The notes under the pieces are model-generated. The model saw only the letters and a program-made list of their open reading frames with translations, had not been told where the DNA came from and did not search any database. From NCBI GenBank assembly GCA_963667195.1, contig OY762962.1:1364001-1428000 (forward strand): a stretch of DNA of 64,000 bases. Reading direction: 5' to 3'. Numbering within the stretch: the stretch's first letter is position 1; each line of letters opens with the position of its first letter. Below, one piece after another: positions 21,101-28,494 of the stretch. The DNA is from UBA7703 sp963667195 (GTDB lineage: Bacteria; Bacillota; Clostridia; Christensenellales; CAG-138). The position numbers and the translations under genes are program-made.

Positions 21101-24100
21101 CGGCTCGACGGTCAAGTACAGCCTGACCGACAGCACAAACCCGGCGGACTACACGCTGACCACGAGCCCGACAGCGACGGACTACACCGCCGGAACTACT
21201 GTCTACTTCGTGGTGACGAACCCGAACTACAACCCGGTGTTCGGTCACGAGCAGGTTGTCATTAATAAGAGAGTTGTGGCGCTGACCACCGCGACCGACA
21301 CGAAGGAGTATGACACTCTTCCGTTGACGAACGCGAGCTGGAGTTACGACACCACGGGCAACGACGGCTTTATCGCAGGTCAGGGCTTCGCGACCTCCGC
21401 GGCAAACGGCACGATCACCAACGTCGGCTCGACGGACAACACGTTCGGCTACACGCTGACCGCCGCGACCGCCGCCAGCAACTACACGATCTCCGTCACG
21501 AAGGGCAAGCTGACGATCACAGCGTCCAACGACCTGAGCGTTGGTGCCACCGACGTGACCAAGAAATATGACGGAACTGCCTACGGTGTGTCCGCCTCTG
21601 CGAACGTGCCCGCCGGAACGACGGTCAAGTACAGTCTGACCAACAGCGCAAACCCGGCGGACTACACGCTGACCACCAGCCCGACCGCAACGCACGTTGG
21701 CGACAGCAAGACCGTTTACTTCGTCGCAACCAACGCGAACTACGAACCCGCGTTCGGCAGCGCGAAGGTGACGATCACGCCGCGCGCGATCACGCTGACC
21801 GCCGCGACCGAAACCCGCGATTACAACGGCAACGCGCTCACCAACGCGAGCGTGACCGTCTCCGGCGACGGCTTCCTCGACGGACAGGGTTACTCTGTTG
21901 CGCCCACCGCAAGCGGCACGATCACCGACGTCGGTTCCGTGAAGAACAACGTCGTGGCAGGCACGCTGAATGCCAGCACGACGGCAAGCGATTACACATT
22001 CACGCCTGTGCAGGGTGACCTGACCGTCACCGCGCGCGCGCTAACCGTGCAGGCGAACGATCAGCAGATCGCATACCCGGCGAACCGTCCGGCGAACGCC
22101 GACCTGACCTACGCGGTCGTGAGCGGCACTGTTTCCGGCGAGACCCCGGCCTTCGGTGGTGCGCTTGGTTACGACACGGCGAAACTGCCCGCGAGCCAGC
22201 CTTACACACCCGCGACCTACGCTGACGCGATTGTCGGCGGAACGCTAGCGCTGACCAACAGCGGCGCGTTCAAGGCATCCAACTACACGCTGACCGTTCT
22301 GCCCGCCGACCTCAAGGTCGTCAACGGCGGATTCACCGTCGACCTCACCGGCGGCAGCTGGACCTACAACGGCGACCCGCATGGACCTACGCTCAATAAC
22401 ACGAACCCGACGGATACGATCGAGTACTTCGTTTCCGACAGCGCAGGCGGCTGGACATCGAACGGCACCACGCCTCCGACCGTGACGAACGTCTCGGACG
22501 GTCCGCTGACCGTGAAAGTCGTCGTCAACCGTCCGGGTTATGATCCGGCGGAAGACACCACGACGTTGACGATCACACCCGCGACGACCACCGCGACCTC
22601 GTCCGGCTACAACGACAAGTACGACGGCAGCGCGCACGGGATCACCGTGACGCCGAAGGTCGACGGCTCGACGGTCAAGTACAGCCTGACCAACAGCACG
22701 AACCCCGCGGACTACACGCTGACCACCAGCCCGACCGCGACCGACTACACGGCAGGAACCACGGTCTACTTCGTGGTGACCAACCCGAATTACAACCCGG
22801 TGTTTGGGCATGAGCAGATCGTAATCAATAAGAGAGTTGTGGCGCTGACGACGGCGACCGACACGAAGGAATATGACACTCTTCCGTTGACCAACGCGAG
22901 CTGGAGCTACGACACCACCGGTAACGACGGATTCGTCGCGGGGCAGGGCTTTGCGACCTCCGCGGCGAACGGCACGATCACCAACGTCGGCTCGACGGAC
23001 AACACGTTCGGCTACACGCTGACGGGTGTCACGAACGCCAGCAACTACACGATCTCCGTCACGAAGGGCAAGCTGACGATCACAGCGTCCAACGACCTGA
23101 GCGTTTCGGCGTCCGACGTGACCAAGAAATATGACGGAACGGCTTACGGTGTGAACGCTTCGGCGAACGTACCCGCTGGCACGACGGTTCGCTACAGCGA
23201 GACCTACAGCACGAACCCGGCGGACTACACGCTCACGACGAGCCCGACCGCGACGCACGTTGGCGATAGCAAGACCGTCTACTTCGTCGCGACGAATAGC
23301 AACTATGAACCCGCGTTCGGCAGCGCGAAGGTGACGATCACGCCGCGCGATGTTGTGGTGCGCACGTATGGCGCAACAAAGGTCTATGACGGACTTGCGC
23401 TGACGGCGAGCGGTTGGAGCATGGATCCCGCGAGCAGCGGATTTGTCGCAACGCAGGGCTTTGCGACCACGGCGAACACGGGAATGCTCACGGATGTAGG
23501 CTCGGTTGAAAACGGCTTTGCCTACACGCTCAAGAGCAACACGACAGCTTCCGACTACGCCATCAGCGTGGTTCCGGGCACATTGAGTGTTACCCCGCGC
23601 GCGGTGCTGATCGCGGCGGATCAGACCGACAAGAACTTCGGCAGTGCGGACCCGACGTTTACCTACACCGTGCTGACCGGAACGATTGGCGGAACGACCT
23701 ACTATCCGATTCTTGCGGCAGACCTTGGCGGCATCACCGTGACCGTCAACCGCTCGAGCGGTGGAAACAATGTCGGCACCTATGCGGATGCGCTGGTTCC
23801 GAACGTGAATGCAACCGCAGCGGTGCAGAAGAACTACACCTTCAGCACGCAGACGGCGGACTTCACGATCAATCCGCAGGTGGTCTACAACCTCAACACC
23901 ACGGATACGGTTACGGGATTCCCCGAAACGCAGTGGTTTGACCTCGGTTCGAACGCGACGGTCGCTTCGGCGGACGGCGTGAAGCGTCCGGGCTTCCGTC
24001 TGACCGGTTGGGAAGACGCGGCGACGGGTGATCCGGTGACCCTTGGCGGCACGATTCCGGCAATCGCCGGGAATCACACGCTGAACGCGGTTTGGGAGAT

Positions 24101-25205
24101 TGCGCTGTATAACGTGACCTACGAATCGGGCACGGGCGACATCGTCATCCGCATGCCGGCGAATATCACGGGCAAGACCTACACAACCCCGATTGCGATT
24201 GAGGATTCCAATCCTTATCACTCCGGCTACAGCCTGCTCTACTGGATGACGACCGACATCGACGGCACGGAAACGCAGCTTGATCCGGGCGCAACGTTCA
24301 ACATGCCGGATAACGACGTAACCATGACGGCGGTCTGGAAGGCAAACACCTCTCCGATCTACTATCACCCGAACGGGGCTCCCGGCGGCACGGTGGAAGA
24401 AGGACGGTATCCGACCGATTCCATCGCAACCATCGCGGGCAACATGTTCTCGCGGCCGGGATACAAGTTCCTCGGTTGGAGCGAAGCCAGCGCGACTGCG
24501 GGCGTTTCCCGCCAGCCTGGCGATTCGCTCACCATGCCGCCGCGTCAGCTGAACTTCTACGCGCAGTGGGAGAAGCTCACGTACACGGTGACCTACATCG
24601 TCACCGGCGGCACGGGCAATCTCAACGGCGATACGCCGTATGCGGTGTATGACAACCTTGGTTATGGAGACGCGATGCCGGTTCCGTCGAACCCGACACT
24701 CACAGGTTACGTGTTTGACGGCTGGTCAACGGCGATTCCGTCCACGGTTCCGGATGGCAACCTCGTGATCTATGGCACAGTGACGCTGCAAGGCAAAAAC
24801 ACCGAACCGGACAATCCCGAGAAGATTACGGATTCGCAAACACCGCTTGCCGGTGGTCCGGTCTGGGCGCTTCTCAACCTGATTCTCGCGATTGTGACCG
24901 CGCTGGCATCGATCCTGATGCTGATCGGCCTGATCGGTAAGAAGAAGGAAGAGGAAGACGGCGTTGTCGTCCGCGAGACGGAGAAGCACGGATTCACCCG
25001 CGTGCTCACGCTGGTGCCGGGCATCGGGGCGATCATCGCATTCATCCTCACGGAGAACATGCGCAACCCGATGGTCTTCACCGATCGCTGGACACTCCTG
25101 ATGGTCATCATCGCTCTTGTGCAGCTGGTGCTTGTCCTCTTCGGCGCGAAGAAGGAAAAAGAACCGGCCGCAGAGCAGGCGGTTGAAACGTCGAAACCCG
25201 AATAA
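12174..25205 (+). CDS. Giant repetitive surface protein (InlB-type and MBG/YDG-type domains, three C-terminal membrane helices)
   Basis: 4,343 residues from the ATG at 12174, chosen for AGGAGG eight bases upstream and the signal peptide that follows; the longer open frame to 11853 lacks both. Residues 1-29 are a signal peptide (cleavage near SSLA|ED). A Thr/Pro/Ala-rich linker runs to about 85. About ten InlB B-repeat-like (Listeria-Bacteroides) segments follow, each ending in a YAxW-type strand (LYANW, MTAVW, LYAVW). MBG-like domains begin near 1150. Residues about 1384-3724 are 4.5 copies of a 521-residue unit. Each unit contains six beta-sandwich-like domains opened by KYDG, EYDT, KYDG, DYNG, an AYPANRPAN strand and YNGDPHG. 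More InlB-type repeats follow. The end (about 4229-4325) has three membrane helices with KKKEEEDG between the first two and a charged tail; no LPXTG is present. The likely role is an extracellular adhesin or stalk held by its membrane helices. Binding target unknown. Confidence 0.88.
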   Translation: MKWSQIKKGISLVLCVLMVLTLLPVSSLAEDTAPVDTSTPAEATQTASVETPVASDASTPTPSDAATPTPAVTDAAASTSPTEDIVPDGPKTYVVNFVIDHQTILGMQQTVAEGGLVTAPSIPAVPDGEEYVGQVFLYWYAKEGVAYDFGTPVTSDLVLYAQFGTTKDAPATEEQPIVADDAVLFSAFSMAGGILPESTPLWTYTFVSGGTTVATKIVANGDTLDAPEVPTAPVGQKFSGWYTSDNTLFDSFGTQTVTADGATTLTAKFEPAYYVFFYNQFGAVIEVRTPDASNIVSTASVTSLQLGSDQALTGWSLTSGGTTDVGASVTVNGANINLYPIIKSVIWITFNSNGGTYISPMYIMPNTALTQLAVNNYISTQNGGSSTIAKVGYTFNNWTGFTFGNTPTANVTLTANWTPKTNTPYKLVYWIENADDSNYSFEKSVDKTGTTDAVIALTSAETANTNLNATYATYFNTGTYTAGQTIKGDGSTIVNIYHTRKTYTLTYKNGNTTLYTSTYKYDQDISAVWNIAAILNLSNQGYVWQSSITQDYYTILLKMPGSNLTMTATQWNGSTYTWYYYLETLDGTAATAPSGSTTTTSGGITYYLMKSVTIKGNNISLTYSEDYFPITGFYQRDSSVPNFTKTGTVYYASLFYRRSSYSLTFINGDTSNVIASIKYQAPVSGYNYTPNQPSGVDASFTFNKWFATEAAIAGTEFNWTQTMPAKNIVLYANWVAPAFTGIAHSVAYGSTGDTTVDLGSIPYGGTISASALAAAQNAANANKPHPTDTFGGWLIMKNGSLILFNSSMQIYENVVLYPVWLSTLSYTVTYNLGEASGTAPVDSKTYASGGQAQILSYSASAVTPPADKVFIGWRSSVDSKIYYPNSVLTITQNTTMTAVWVYPTTNVTITYNGNGGATSGGATTFTGGAVNNTYHTVQSNSFLYTGKIFASWNTKADGTGTSYAPGDSVLLGVSVPTAPGVLYAIWQDQTFVVSVTANPTAGVTAKSGAGTYIYGTNTTVTWTVAAGYEVTSVTDNTVTVPASSYTGNSYTLSGLTADHAIVINTQKTLYNLTYNGNGGTVGGNASYSSTKTMGTSITVDQNTFTRAGYYFLGWSTNSGATAVDPTYAPGTSVVMPGNDLTLYAVWAPKMALTLTANSATQNYDGTAKSVSGITSSVSGLTIENATASATGTNPGVYATSFTNQAGVVLKSGGVDVTNRYTVTWVAGSLTVNPQVTYRASADGSLIGTEWVAYGTGDATYNVTPQPSITVSGNKYYWLGTYSPATANDLTANTTIYATYTRNKTLVITADSANYTYDGTTRSVTTGTVNVSGLTVTGYTVSGSGTNVGTYTTSVTLGAVKIMNGATDVTYQYDVTTANGLLTINPATTTATSSGYNDKYDGSAHGITVTPKVDSSTVKYSLTNSTNPADYTLTNSPTATDYTPGTTVYFVVTNPNYNPVFGNEQVVINKRVVALTTATDTKEYDTLPLTNAAWSYDSTGNDGFVAGQGFATSAANGTITNVGSTDNTFGYTLTSATNASNYTISVTKGKLTITASNDLSVGATDVTKKYDGTAYGVNASANVPAGTTVRYSETYSTNPADYTLTTSPTATHVGDSKTVYFVATNTNYEPAFGSAKVTITPREITLTAATESRDYNGNALTNANVTVSGDGFLDGQGYETLPTASGTVTDVGSVKNNVVAGTLNASTIANDYTFTPVQGDLTVTARALTVQANDQQIAYPANRPANADLTYAVVSGTVSGETPAFGGALGYDAAKLPASQPYTPATYADAIVGGTLALTNSGAFKASNYSLTVLPADLKVVNGGFTVDLTGGSWTYNGDPHGPTLNNTNPTDTIEYFVSDGAGGWTSNGATPPTVTNVDDGPLTIKVVVNRPGYDPAEDTTTLTITPATTTATSSGYNDKYDGNAHGITVTPKVEGSTVKYSLTDSTNPADYTLTTSPTATDYTAGTTVYFVVTNPNYNPVFGNEQVVINKRVVALTTATDTKEYDTLPLTNAAWSYDTTGNDGFVAGQGFATSAANGTITNVGSTDNTFGYTLTSATNASNYTISVTKGKLTITASNDLSVGATDVTKKYDGTAYGVNASANVPAGTTVRYSETYSTNPADYTLTTSPTATHVGDSKTVYFVATNTNYEPAFGSAKVTITPREITLTAATESRDYNGNALTNANVTVSGDGFLDGQGYETLPTASGTVTDVGSVKNNVVAGTLNASTIANDYTFTPVQGDLTVTARALTVQANDQQIAYPANRPANADLTYAVVSGTVSGETPAFGGALGYDASKLPASQPYTPATYTDAIVGGTLALTNSGAFKASNYSLTVLPADLKVVNGGFTVDLTGGSWTYNGDPHGPTLTNTNPTDTIEYFVSDGAGGWTSNGTTPPTVTNVSDGPLTIKVVVNRPGYDPAEDTTTLTITPATTTATSSGYNDKYDGSAHGITVTPKVDGSTVKYSLTDSTNPADYTLTTSPTATDYTAGTTVYFVVTNPNYNPVFGHEQVVINKRVVALTTATDTKEYDTLPLTNAAWSYDTTGNDGFVAGQGFATSAANGTITNVGSTDNTFGYTLTGVTSASNYTISVTKGKLTITASNDLTVGATDVTKKYDGTAYGVNASANVPAGTTVRYSETYSNNPADYTLTTSPNATHVGDSKTVYFVATNTNYEPAFGSAKVTITPRAITLTAATESRDYNGNALTNANVTVSGDGFLDGQGYSVAPTASGTITDVGSVKNNVVAGTLNASTTASDYTFTPVQGDLTVTARALTVQANDQQIAYPANRPANADLTYTVVSGTVSGETPAFGGALGYDTAKLPASQPYTPATYADAIVGGTLALTNSGAFKAANYTLTVLPADLKVVNGGFTVDLTGGSWTYNGDPHGPTLTNTNPTDTIEYFVSDSAGGWTSNGTTPPTVTNVSDGPLTVKVVVNRPGYDPAEDTTTLTITPATTTATSSGYNDKYDGSAHGITVTPKVDGSTVKYSLTDSTNPADYTLTTSPTATDYTAGTTVYFVVTNPNYNPVFGHEQVVINKRVVALTTATDTKEYDTLPLTNASWSYDTTGNDGFIAGQGFATSAANGTITNVGSTDNTFGYTLTAATAASNYTISVTKGKLTITASNDLSVGATDVTKKYDGTAYGVSASANVPAGTTVKYSLTNSANPADYTLTTSPTATHVGDSKTVYFVATNANYEPAFGSAKVTITPRAITLTAATETRDYNGNALTNASVTVSGDGFLDGQGYSVAPTASGTITDVGSVKNNVVAGTLNASTTASDYTFTPVQGDLTVTARALTVQANDQQIAYPANRPANADLTYAVVSGTVSGETPAFGGALGYDTAKLPASQPYTPATYADAIVGGTLALTNSGAFKASNYTLTVLPADLKVVNGGFTVDLTGGSWTYNGDPHGPTLNNTNPTDTIEYFVSDSAGGWTSNGTTPPTVTNVSDGPLTVKVVVNRPGYDPAEDTTTLTITPATTTATSSGYNDKYDGSAHGITVTPKVDGSTVKYSLTNSTNPADYTLTTSPTATDYTAGTTVYFVVTNPNYNPVFGHEQIVINKRVVALTTATDTKEYDTLPLTNASWSYDTTGNDGFVAGQGFATSAANGTITNVGSTDNTFGYTLTGVTNASNYTISVTKGKLTITASNDLSVSASDVTKKYDGTAYGVNASANVPAGTTVRYSETYSTNPADYTLTTSPTATHVGDSKTVYFVATNSNYEPAFGSAKVTITPRDVVVRTYGATKVYDGLALTASGWSMDPASSGFVATQGFATTANTGMLTDVGSVENGFAYTLKSNTTASDYAISVVPGTLSVTPRAVLIAADQTDKNFGSADPTFTYTVLTGTIGGTTYYPILAADLGGITVTVNRSSGGNNVGTYADALVPNVNATAAVQKNYTFSTQTADFTINPQVVYNLNTTDTVTGFPETQWFDLGSNATVASADGVKRPGFRLTGWEDAATGDPVTLGGTIPAIAGNHTLNAVWEIALYNVTYESGTGDIVIRMPANITGKTYTTPIAIEDSNPYHSGYSLLYWMTTDIDGTETQLDPGATFNMPDNDVTMTAVWKANTSPIYYHPNGAPGGTVEEGRYPTDSIATIAGNMFSRPGYKFLGWSEASATAGVSRQPGDSLTMPPRQLNFYAQWEKLTYTVTYIVTGGTGNLNGDTPYAVYDNLGYGDAMPVPSNPTLTGYVFDGWSTAIPSTVPDGNLVIYGTVTLQGKNTEPDNPEKITDSQTPLAGGPVWALLNLILAIVTALASILMLIGLIGKKKEEEDGVVVRETEKHGFTRVLTLVPGIGAIIAFILTENMRNPMVFTDRWTLLMVIIALVQLVLVLFGAKKEKEPAAEQAVETSKPE
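16323..23346 (+). repeat. 4.5 tandem copies of a 1,563-bp coding repeat
   Basis: The same landmark codon (TAC in the GYNDKYDG motif) falls at 16356, 17919, 19482, 21045 and 22608, exactly 1,563 bases apart each time, so the unit is 521 codons with no length variation. The fifth copy stops after about half a unit, where ITPRD diverges. Copies 1 and 2 are essentially identical for roughly 590 bases (about 16728-17320 against 18291-18883). Copies 3 and 4 share similarly long near-identical tracts (for example about 20270-20750 against 21833-22310). Inside each unit two domain types are themselves duplicated, so the repeat is hierarchical. Confidence 0.95.
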
Positions 25206-25229
25206 CACAAACTAACTGCATCAACACGC

Positions 25230-25265
25230 ATCCGGCGTCCTGCCAAAGGGACGCCGGATTTTTTG
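25230..25265 (+). terminator. Rho-independent terminator of the giant surface-protein gene
   Basis: A perfect 11-bp stem (ATCCGGCGTCC / GGACGCCGGAT) with an eight-base loop and six T lies 25 bases after the stop. The following stretch to 25462 holds no gene that I can support. Confidence 0.9.
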
Positions 25266-25462
25266 TTGCCGGTCGATCCAAAAGCACCCGCGAAACTTGT
25301 TTCGTGACACGAAGCGGAGGACGGTTTTTGATGAACTGATACAGGATGCGATCTGCTGTAACAATATCAATCGAGAGCGAATCCGCGAAAGCACATGTAA
25401 CACAAAACCGCCTAAAATACGGTTGATCTCGAGCAGGCAGAACGTGTCCAAGTAACAATCTG

Positions 25463-25492
25463 TTGCATTTTCGTGATTTTAAGCGGTATAAT
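25463..25492 (+). promoter_or_regulatory. Predicted promoter of the transglutaminase-fold lipoprotein
   Basis: TTGCAT (25463-25468), 18-base spacer, TATAAT (25487-25492). The -10 box ends only six bases before the ATG, which implies a leaderless or nearly leaderless mRNA if this promoter is used. Confidence 0.45.
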
Positions 25493-25498
25493 CAGCTC

Positions 25499-26407
25499 AT
25501 GAAACAAGGGTCGGTGGCCGAACGGCTGCAAAAAGGGTTTGGGTGGCTGCTTTTATTCGGCTTCTTCTGCCTTTCGGCTTGTGCGGCGAGCCAACCCGCG
25601 CGACCGGACGCGGCTGGGACCGACTCTGTAAGCGCGCGCGCAAGCGCCTCCGGGACGGAGGAAGCCGTGCCGCTGCTGCTGCCCGAAGCCTCCGGAACCG
25701 TGGTTTACATCGGAGAAGGTGTGACCATCGACGCCTCGCATACCGACCAGGGATACGTGATGATCCGCTGCGAAGCGAGCGAAAAGCGCCTCAAGGCGCG
25801 GATTGCGACAGACGCGCAAACCTACTATTACGACCTGCCCGGCGGAGAGGCATACAGCGTGTTTCCGCTCCAGATGGGCGACGGAACCTATACCGTGCGC
25901 GTGATGGAGCAGGTGCAGGACGACCTGTACGCGATGCGCTACGGAACCGAGATACAGGTGGTGCTTGCGGACGAGACCATACCTTTTCTGTATCCCAATC
26001 AATATGTGTGGTATGATGCAAATACCGAGGCCGTTCAGAAAGCGCGCGAGCTCGCGAGCGGGCTGACCAGCCACAAAGAGATTGCAACCCGCTTCTACAA
26101 ATATGTTGTTTCACACATGACCTATGACACGGAAAAGGCGAAGACGGTTCGAAAAGGTTATCTGCCGAACGCGGATGATTCACTGGAAAGCGGAACAGGA
26201 ATCTGCTTTGACTATGCGGCGCTGTTTGCGGTGATGCTTCGCGCCGAGGGAATCCCGACGAAGATGCTCATCGGCACCGTTACGCCGGAGAATCTCTATC
26301 ACGCCTGGAACAGCGTCTATCTCGACGGAACATGGGTCTGGATGGACACGACACTGGATGGAACCGGACACAGAGAGAACGATTATCTCACCGAACGAAT
26401 CTATTGA
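25499..26407 (+). CDS. Lipoprotein with transglutaminase-like domain
   Basis: 302 residues. Lipobox LSAC with the lipidated Cys at residue 28 follows a basic N-terminus and a hydrophobic run, so the protein should be anchored outside the cell membrane. Residues about 60-165 form a beta-rich region of unknown type. The C-terminal 120 residues are a transglutaminase-like cysteine-protease fold with the classic triad readable as Cys236 (GTGICFDYA), His268 (YHAWNSV) and Asp283 (WMDTTLD). Such domains cleave or cross-link peptides, often at the cell surface. The ATG at 25499 lacks a ribosome site; see the promoter entry. It lies between the giant surface protein and the pilus-like cluster, 75 bases before the latter. 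Confidence 0.85.
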   Translation: MKQGSVAERLQKGFGWLLLFGFFCLSACAASQPARPDAAGTDSVSARASASGTEEAVPLLLPEASGTVVYIGEGVTIDASHTDQGYVMIRCEASEKRLKARIATDAQTYYYDLPGGEAYSVFPLQMGDGTYTVRVMEQVQDDLYAMRYGTEIQVVLADETIPFLYPNQYVWYDANTEAVQKARELASGLTSHKEIATRFYKYVVSHMTYDTEKAKTVRKGYLPNADDSLESGTGICFDYAALFAVMLRAEGIPTKMLIGTVTPENLYHAWNSVYLDGTWVWMDTTLDGTGHRENDYLTERIY

Positions 26408-26482
26408 TCGCATCTTTAAGAATTATGATTTTTTAACCTGCATGTATATCAGCGGGTGGTCAACCATCAGAAAGGAACGGGA

Positions 26483-27538
26483 ATGCAGGAGAACACGACG
26501 CAGAAAACGCTTCCGCCGGACGAGACCGCGCTCTTTTGCGAGCAGGTAGCCATGGTGCTCAAGGCGGGCATTCCGCTGGGAGACGGCATGGAGACCCTTG
26601 CGCGGAGCTATGCGGGCAGCCGATATGGCGCGCGCTTTGAGAACATGCGCGAGGCGTTGGAGCGCAGGGGTACATTTTCAGAGGCGCTGGAGGAAGCGGG
26701 CATTTTCCCGAGCTACCTGCTCGCCATGACGCGCATCGGAGAACGCTCCGGCAAGCTCGACGAGGTGATGGCCTCGCTTGCGAACTATTATCAATGGGAA
26801 GCGCAGATCAAGTCCTCGGTCAAGAGCGCAATCCTCTACCCGAGCGTACTGGTCATGATGCTTGCGGTCGTGATCGCGATCCTCGTCATCAGCGTGCTGC
26901 CGGTGTTTCAGCGTGTGTTCGATAGCCTCGGCCTCGTGGCGGGCAGCCCGGCAACGGCTGCGATGCAAATCGGCGTCGGCGTCGGAAAAGGCATGCTGAT
27001 CCTCGTTGGCGTATTCGCGGTCGCGCTCGTGGTCATCGGTATCCTGCTTCGCACGAACAGACGGCTCTCGGTTCTTGCGCTGCTGGCAAAGGTGATTCCC
27101 TCCGTGCGCCGCGTCAACGCAAGGCTTTCCACCGCGCGGTATGCTTCCGCGCTGTCGATGATGCTTACCGCAGGCTATCCGGTTGAGGAGGCGATGCAGC
27201 TCGCGCCGTCGGTGGTGACGGATGAAAAGCACCGGCGTCAGGCGGAGATTGCGCGGCAGGAGCTGTTCTCCGGCGGCAGTTTTCCGCAGGCGGTGGAAAA
27301 GAGCGGCCTGTTTGATCCCATGCACGAAAAGATGATTCGCTTTGGTACAGCGGCGGGAAAACTGGACGCCGTGATGCAGAAGCTCAGCGGAATCTATATG
27401 ACCGAGGCGGATGACGCGATTCACAACGTGATCGCCATGATTGAACCCGCGCTGGTTGCGGTGCTCTCCATCGTCATCGGCGGAATCCTGCTTTCCGTCA
27501 TGCTGCCGCTGCTGTCCGTGCTGTCTGCGGTCGGTTGA
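26483..27538 (+). CDS. Type II secretion / type IV pilus inner-membrane platform protein (GspF/PilC family)
   Basis: 351 residues from the ATG at 26483, which has AAAGGAACGGG upstream. Two T2SF domains are visible: about residues 18-135, starting FCEQVAMVLKAGIPLGDGME and including ERSGKLDEVM, and about 225-345, starting ARYASALSMMLTAGYPVEEAM and including GTAAGKLDAVM. Three hydrophobic helices occur, near 125-150, 165-190 and 325-348. This protein is the membrane platform onto which pilins are assembled by a cytoplasmic ATPase. It is the first gene of a compact cluster with four small one-helix proteins and a PilT-type ATPase. Length is shorter than the usual 400 residues, mainly at the N-terminus. 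Confidence 0.9.
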   Translation: MQENTTQKTLPPDETALFCEQVAMVLKAGIPLGDGMETLARSYAGSRYGARFENMREALERRGTFSEALEEAGIFPSYLLAMTRIGERSGKLDEVMASLANYYQWEAQIKSSVKSAILYPSVLVMMLAVVIAILVISVLPVFQRVFDSLGLVAGSPATAAMQIGVGVGKGMLILVGVFAVALVVIGILLRTNRRLSVLALLAKVIPSVRRVNARLSTARYASALSMMLTAGYPVEEAMQLAPSVVTDEKHRRQAEIARQELFSGGSFPQAVEKSGLFDPMHEKMIRFGTAAGKLDAVMQKLSGIYMTEADDAIHNVIAMIEPALVAVLSIVIGGILLSVMLPLLSVLSAVG

Positions 27539-27667
27539 GCCCCGAGAACGAACTAAATTTTACTGAAAAAACAGTCGTTGGCAACAGAAAACCGGCGTTT
27601 CGTGACAAGGCCGCGTCTTTTGCGGCGATCGCTTGATACACTATCGTCACCGAAAGGAGAATTCGGC

Positions 27668-27997
27668 ATGCATCTCTACGAGAAACCGCGCGGGCTCAAC
27701 TGTGGGCTGATTTTCGCGATTGTCGTGTTTGCGCTGCTTGTCGCGTTCTTCCTGCTATCGCTGTTCTCTACTGCCGGGCGCAACGACGCACGCGAAACCG
27801 AGATGGTAACCTCCGCATTACAGCGCGCGATCGTCACTTGCTATGCGGTGGAAGGCAAGTATCCGCCGAATCTTTCTTATTTGTATGACAACTACGGCGT
27901 TCGCGTGGACGAGAGCCGTTATGCCGTGTTCTATGATGTCATCGCGTCCAACGTGATGCCGAGCGTCGAGGTTGTACGTGTGGGAGGCGGCTCATGA
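27668..27997 (+). CDS. Small one-helix protein of the pilus-like cluster
   Basis: 109 residues from the ATG at 27668, with AAAGGAGAATTCGGC upstream; a longer reading to 27578 has no ribosome site. One hydrophobic helix (about residues 15-37, LIFAIVVFALLVAFFLLSLF) is followed by a region reading TSALQRAIVTCYAVEGKYPP and LSYLYDNYGV. This resembles the segment after the N-terminal helix of type II secretion pseudopilins (alpha helix followed by YPP and L-x-x-L). There is no G|FTLIE cleavage site. A 129-base gap with a possible extended -10 (TGATACACT near 27639-27647) separates it from the platform gene. The next gene starts by ATGA overlap. Confidence 0.65.
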   Translation: MHLYEKPRGLNCGLIFAIVVFALLVAFFLLSLFSTAGRNDARETEMVTSALQRAIVTCYAVEGKYPPNLSYLYDNYGVRVDESRYAVFYDVIASNVMPSVEVVRVGGGS

Positions 27998-28494
27998 GCG
28001 CGCGGACTTCCGCCAAACAGCGCAACGACATGCGCGGTGCGTTCATCTTCGCGCTGCTTGCCGCGTTTGCGTTACTGAGCCTGATTGTGGTCATCGTCGG
28101 TGCGCGGTCATATCGAGGCATCAATGCGATGGCGGAGCAGGCGTTTCTCTCCCGCACGGGCATGAGCTATCTCGTCGGCAAAGTGCGCGGCGCGGACGCG
28201 GCAGGCCAGATTGAGATCGTACAGGAAGGCGACTTGACCGTGCTGACCCTCGGTCAGGAGCTGGATGGCGAGAGGTATTTGACATATATCTACTGCGACG
28301 GAACAAAGGTGTGCGAGTATTTTGCGCAGGCGGACGTCGCGTTTTCGCCGGATTACGGCGAGAAGATCTTTGATGCCAGCGGGCTTATGTTCTCTTTGGA
28401 AAACGGGCTCTTGCAGATTTCGATCGTTGACGCGGGCGGCAACACGCACACGGGAGCGGTCTATCTGCGGGCGGCAAAGGAGGGCGGTGCGTAA
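27994..28494 (+). CDS. DUF4860-like one-helix protein of the pilus-like cluster
   Basis: 166 residues with a single helix at about 15-36 (AFIFALLAAFALLSLIVVIVGA) and a beta-rich extracellular part containing YIYCDGTKVCEYF. The layout and neighbours resemble the DUF4860 proteins found in clostridial pilus-like operons; that family name is a tentative match. It starts by an ATGA overlap with the preceding gene, and its stop overlaps the next start as TAATG, so the four small genes are translationally coupled. A minor pseudopilin or assembly factor role is inferred from position only. Confidence 0.65.
   Translation: MSARTSAKQRNDMRGAFIFALLAAFALLSLIVVIVGARSYRGINAMAEQAFLSRTGMSYLVGKVRGADAAGQIEIVQEGDLTVLTLGQELDGERYLTYIYCDGTKVCEYFAQADVAFSPDYGEKIFDASGLMFSLENGLLQISIVDAGGNTHTGAVYLRAAKEGGA

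Noticed and set aside
24800..25205. LPXTG sorting signal at the C-terminus of the giant protein
   Set aside because: The segment before the helices has TPLAGGP and no LPXTG or similar motif; three helices rather than one follow.
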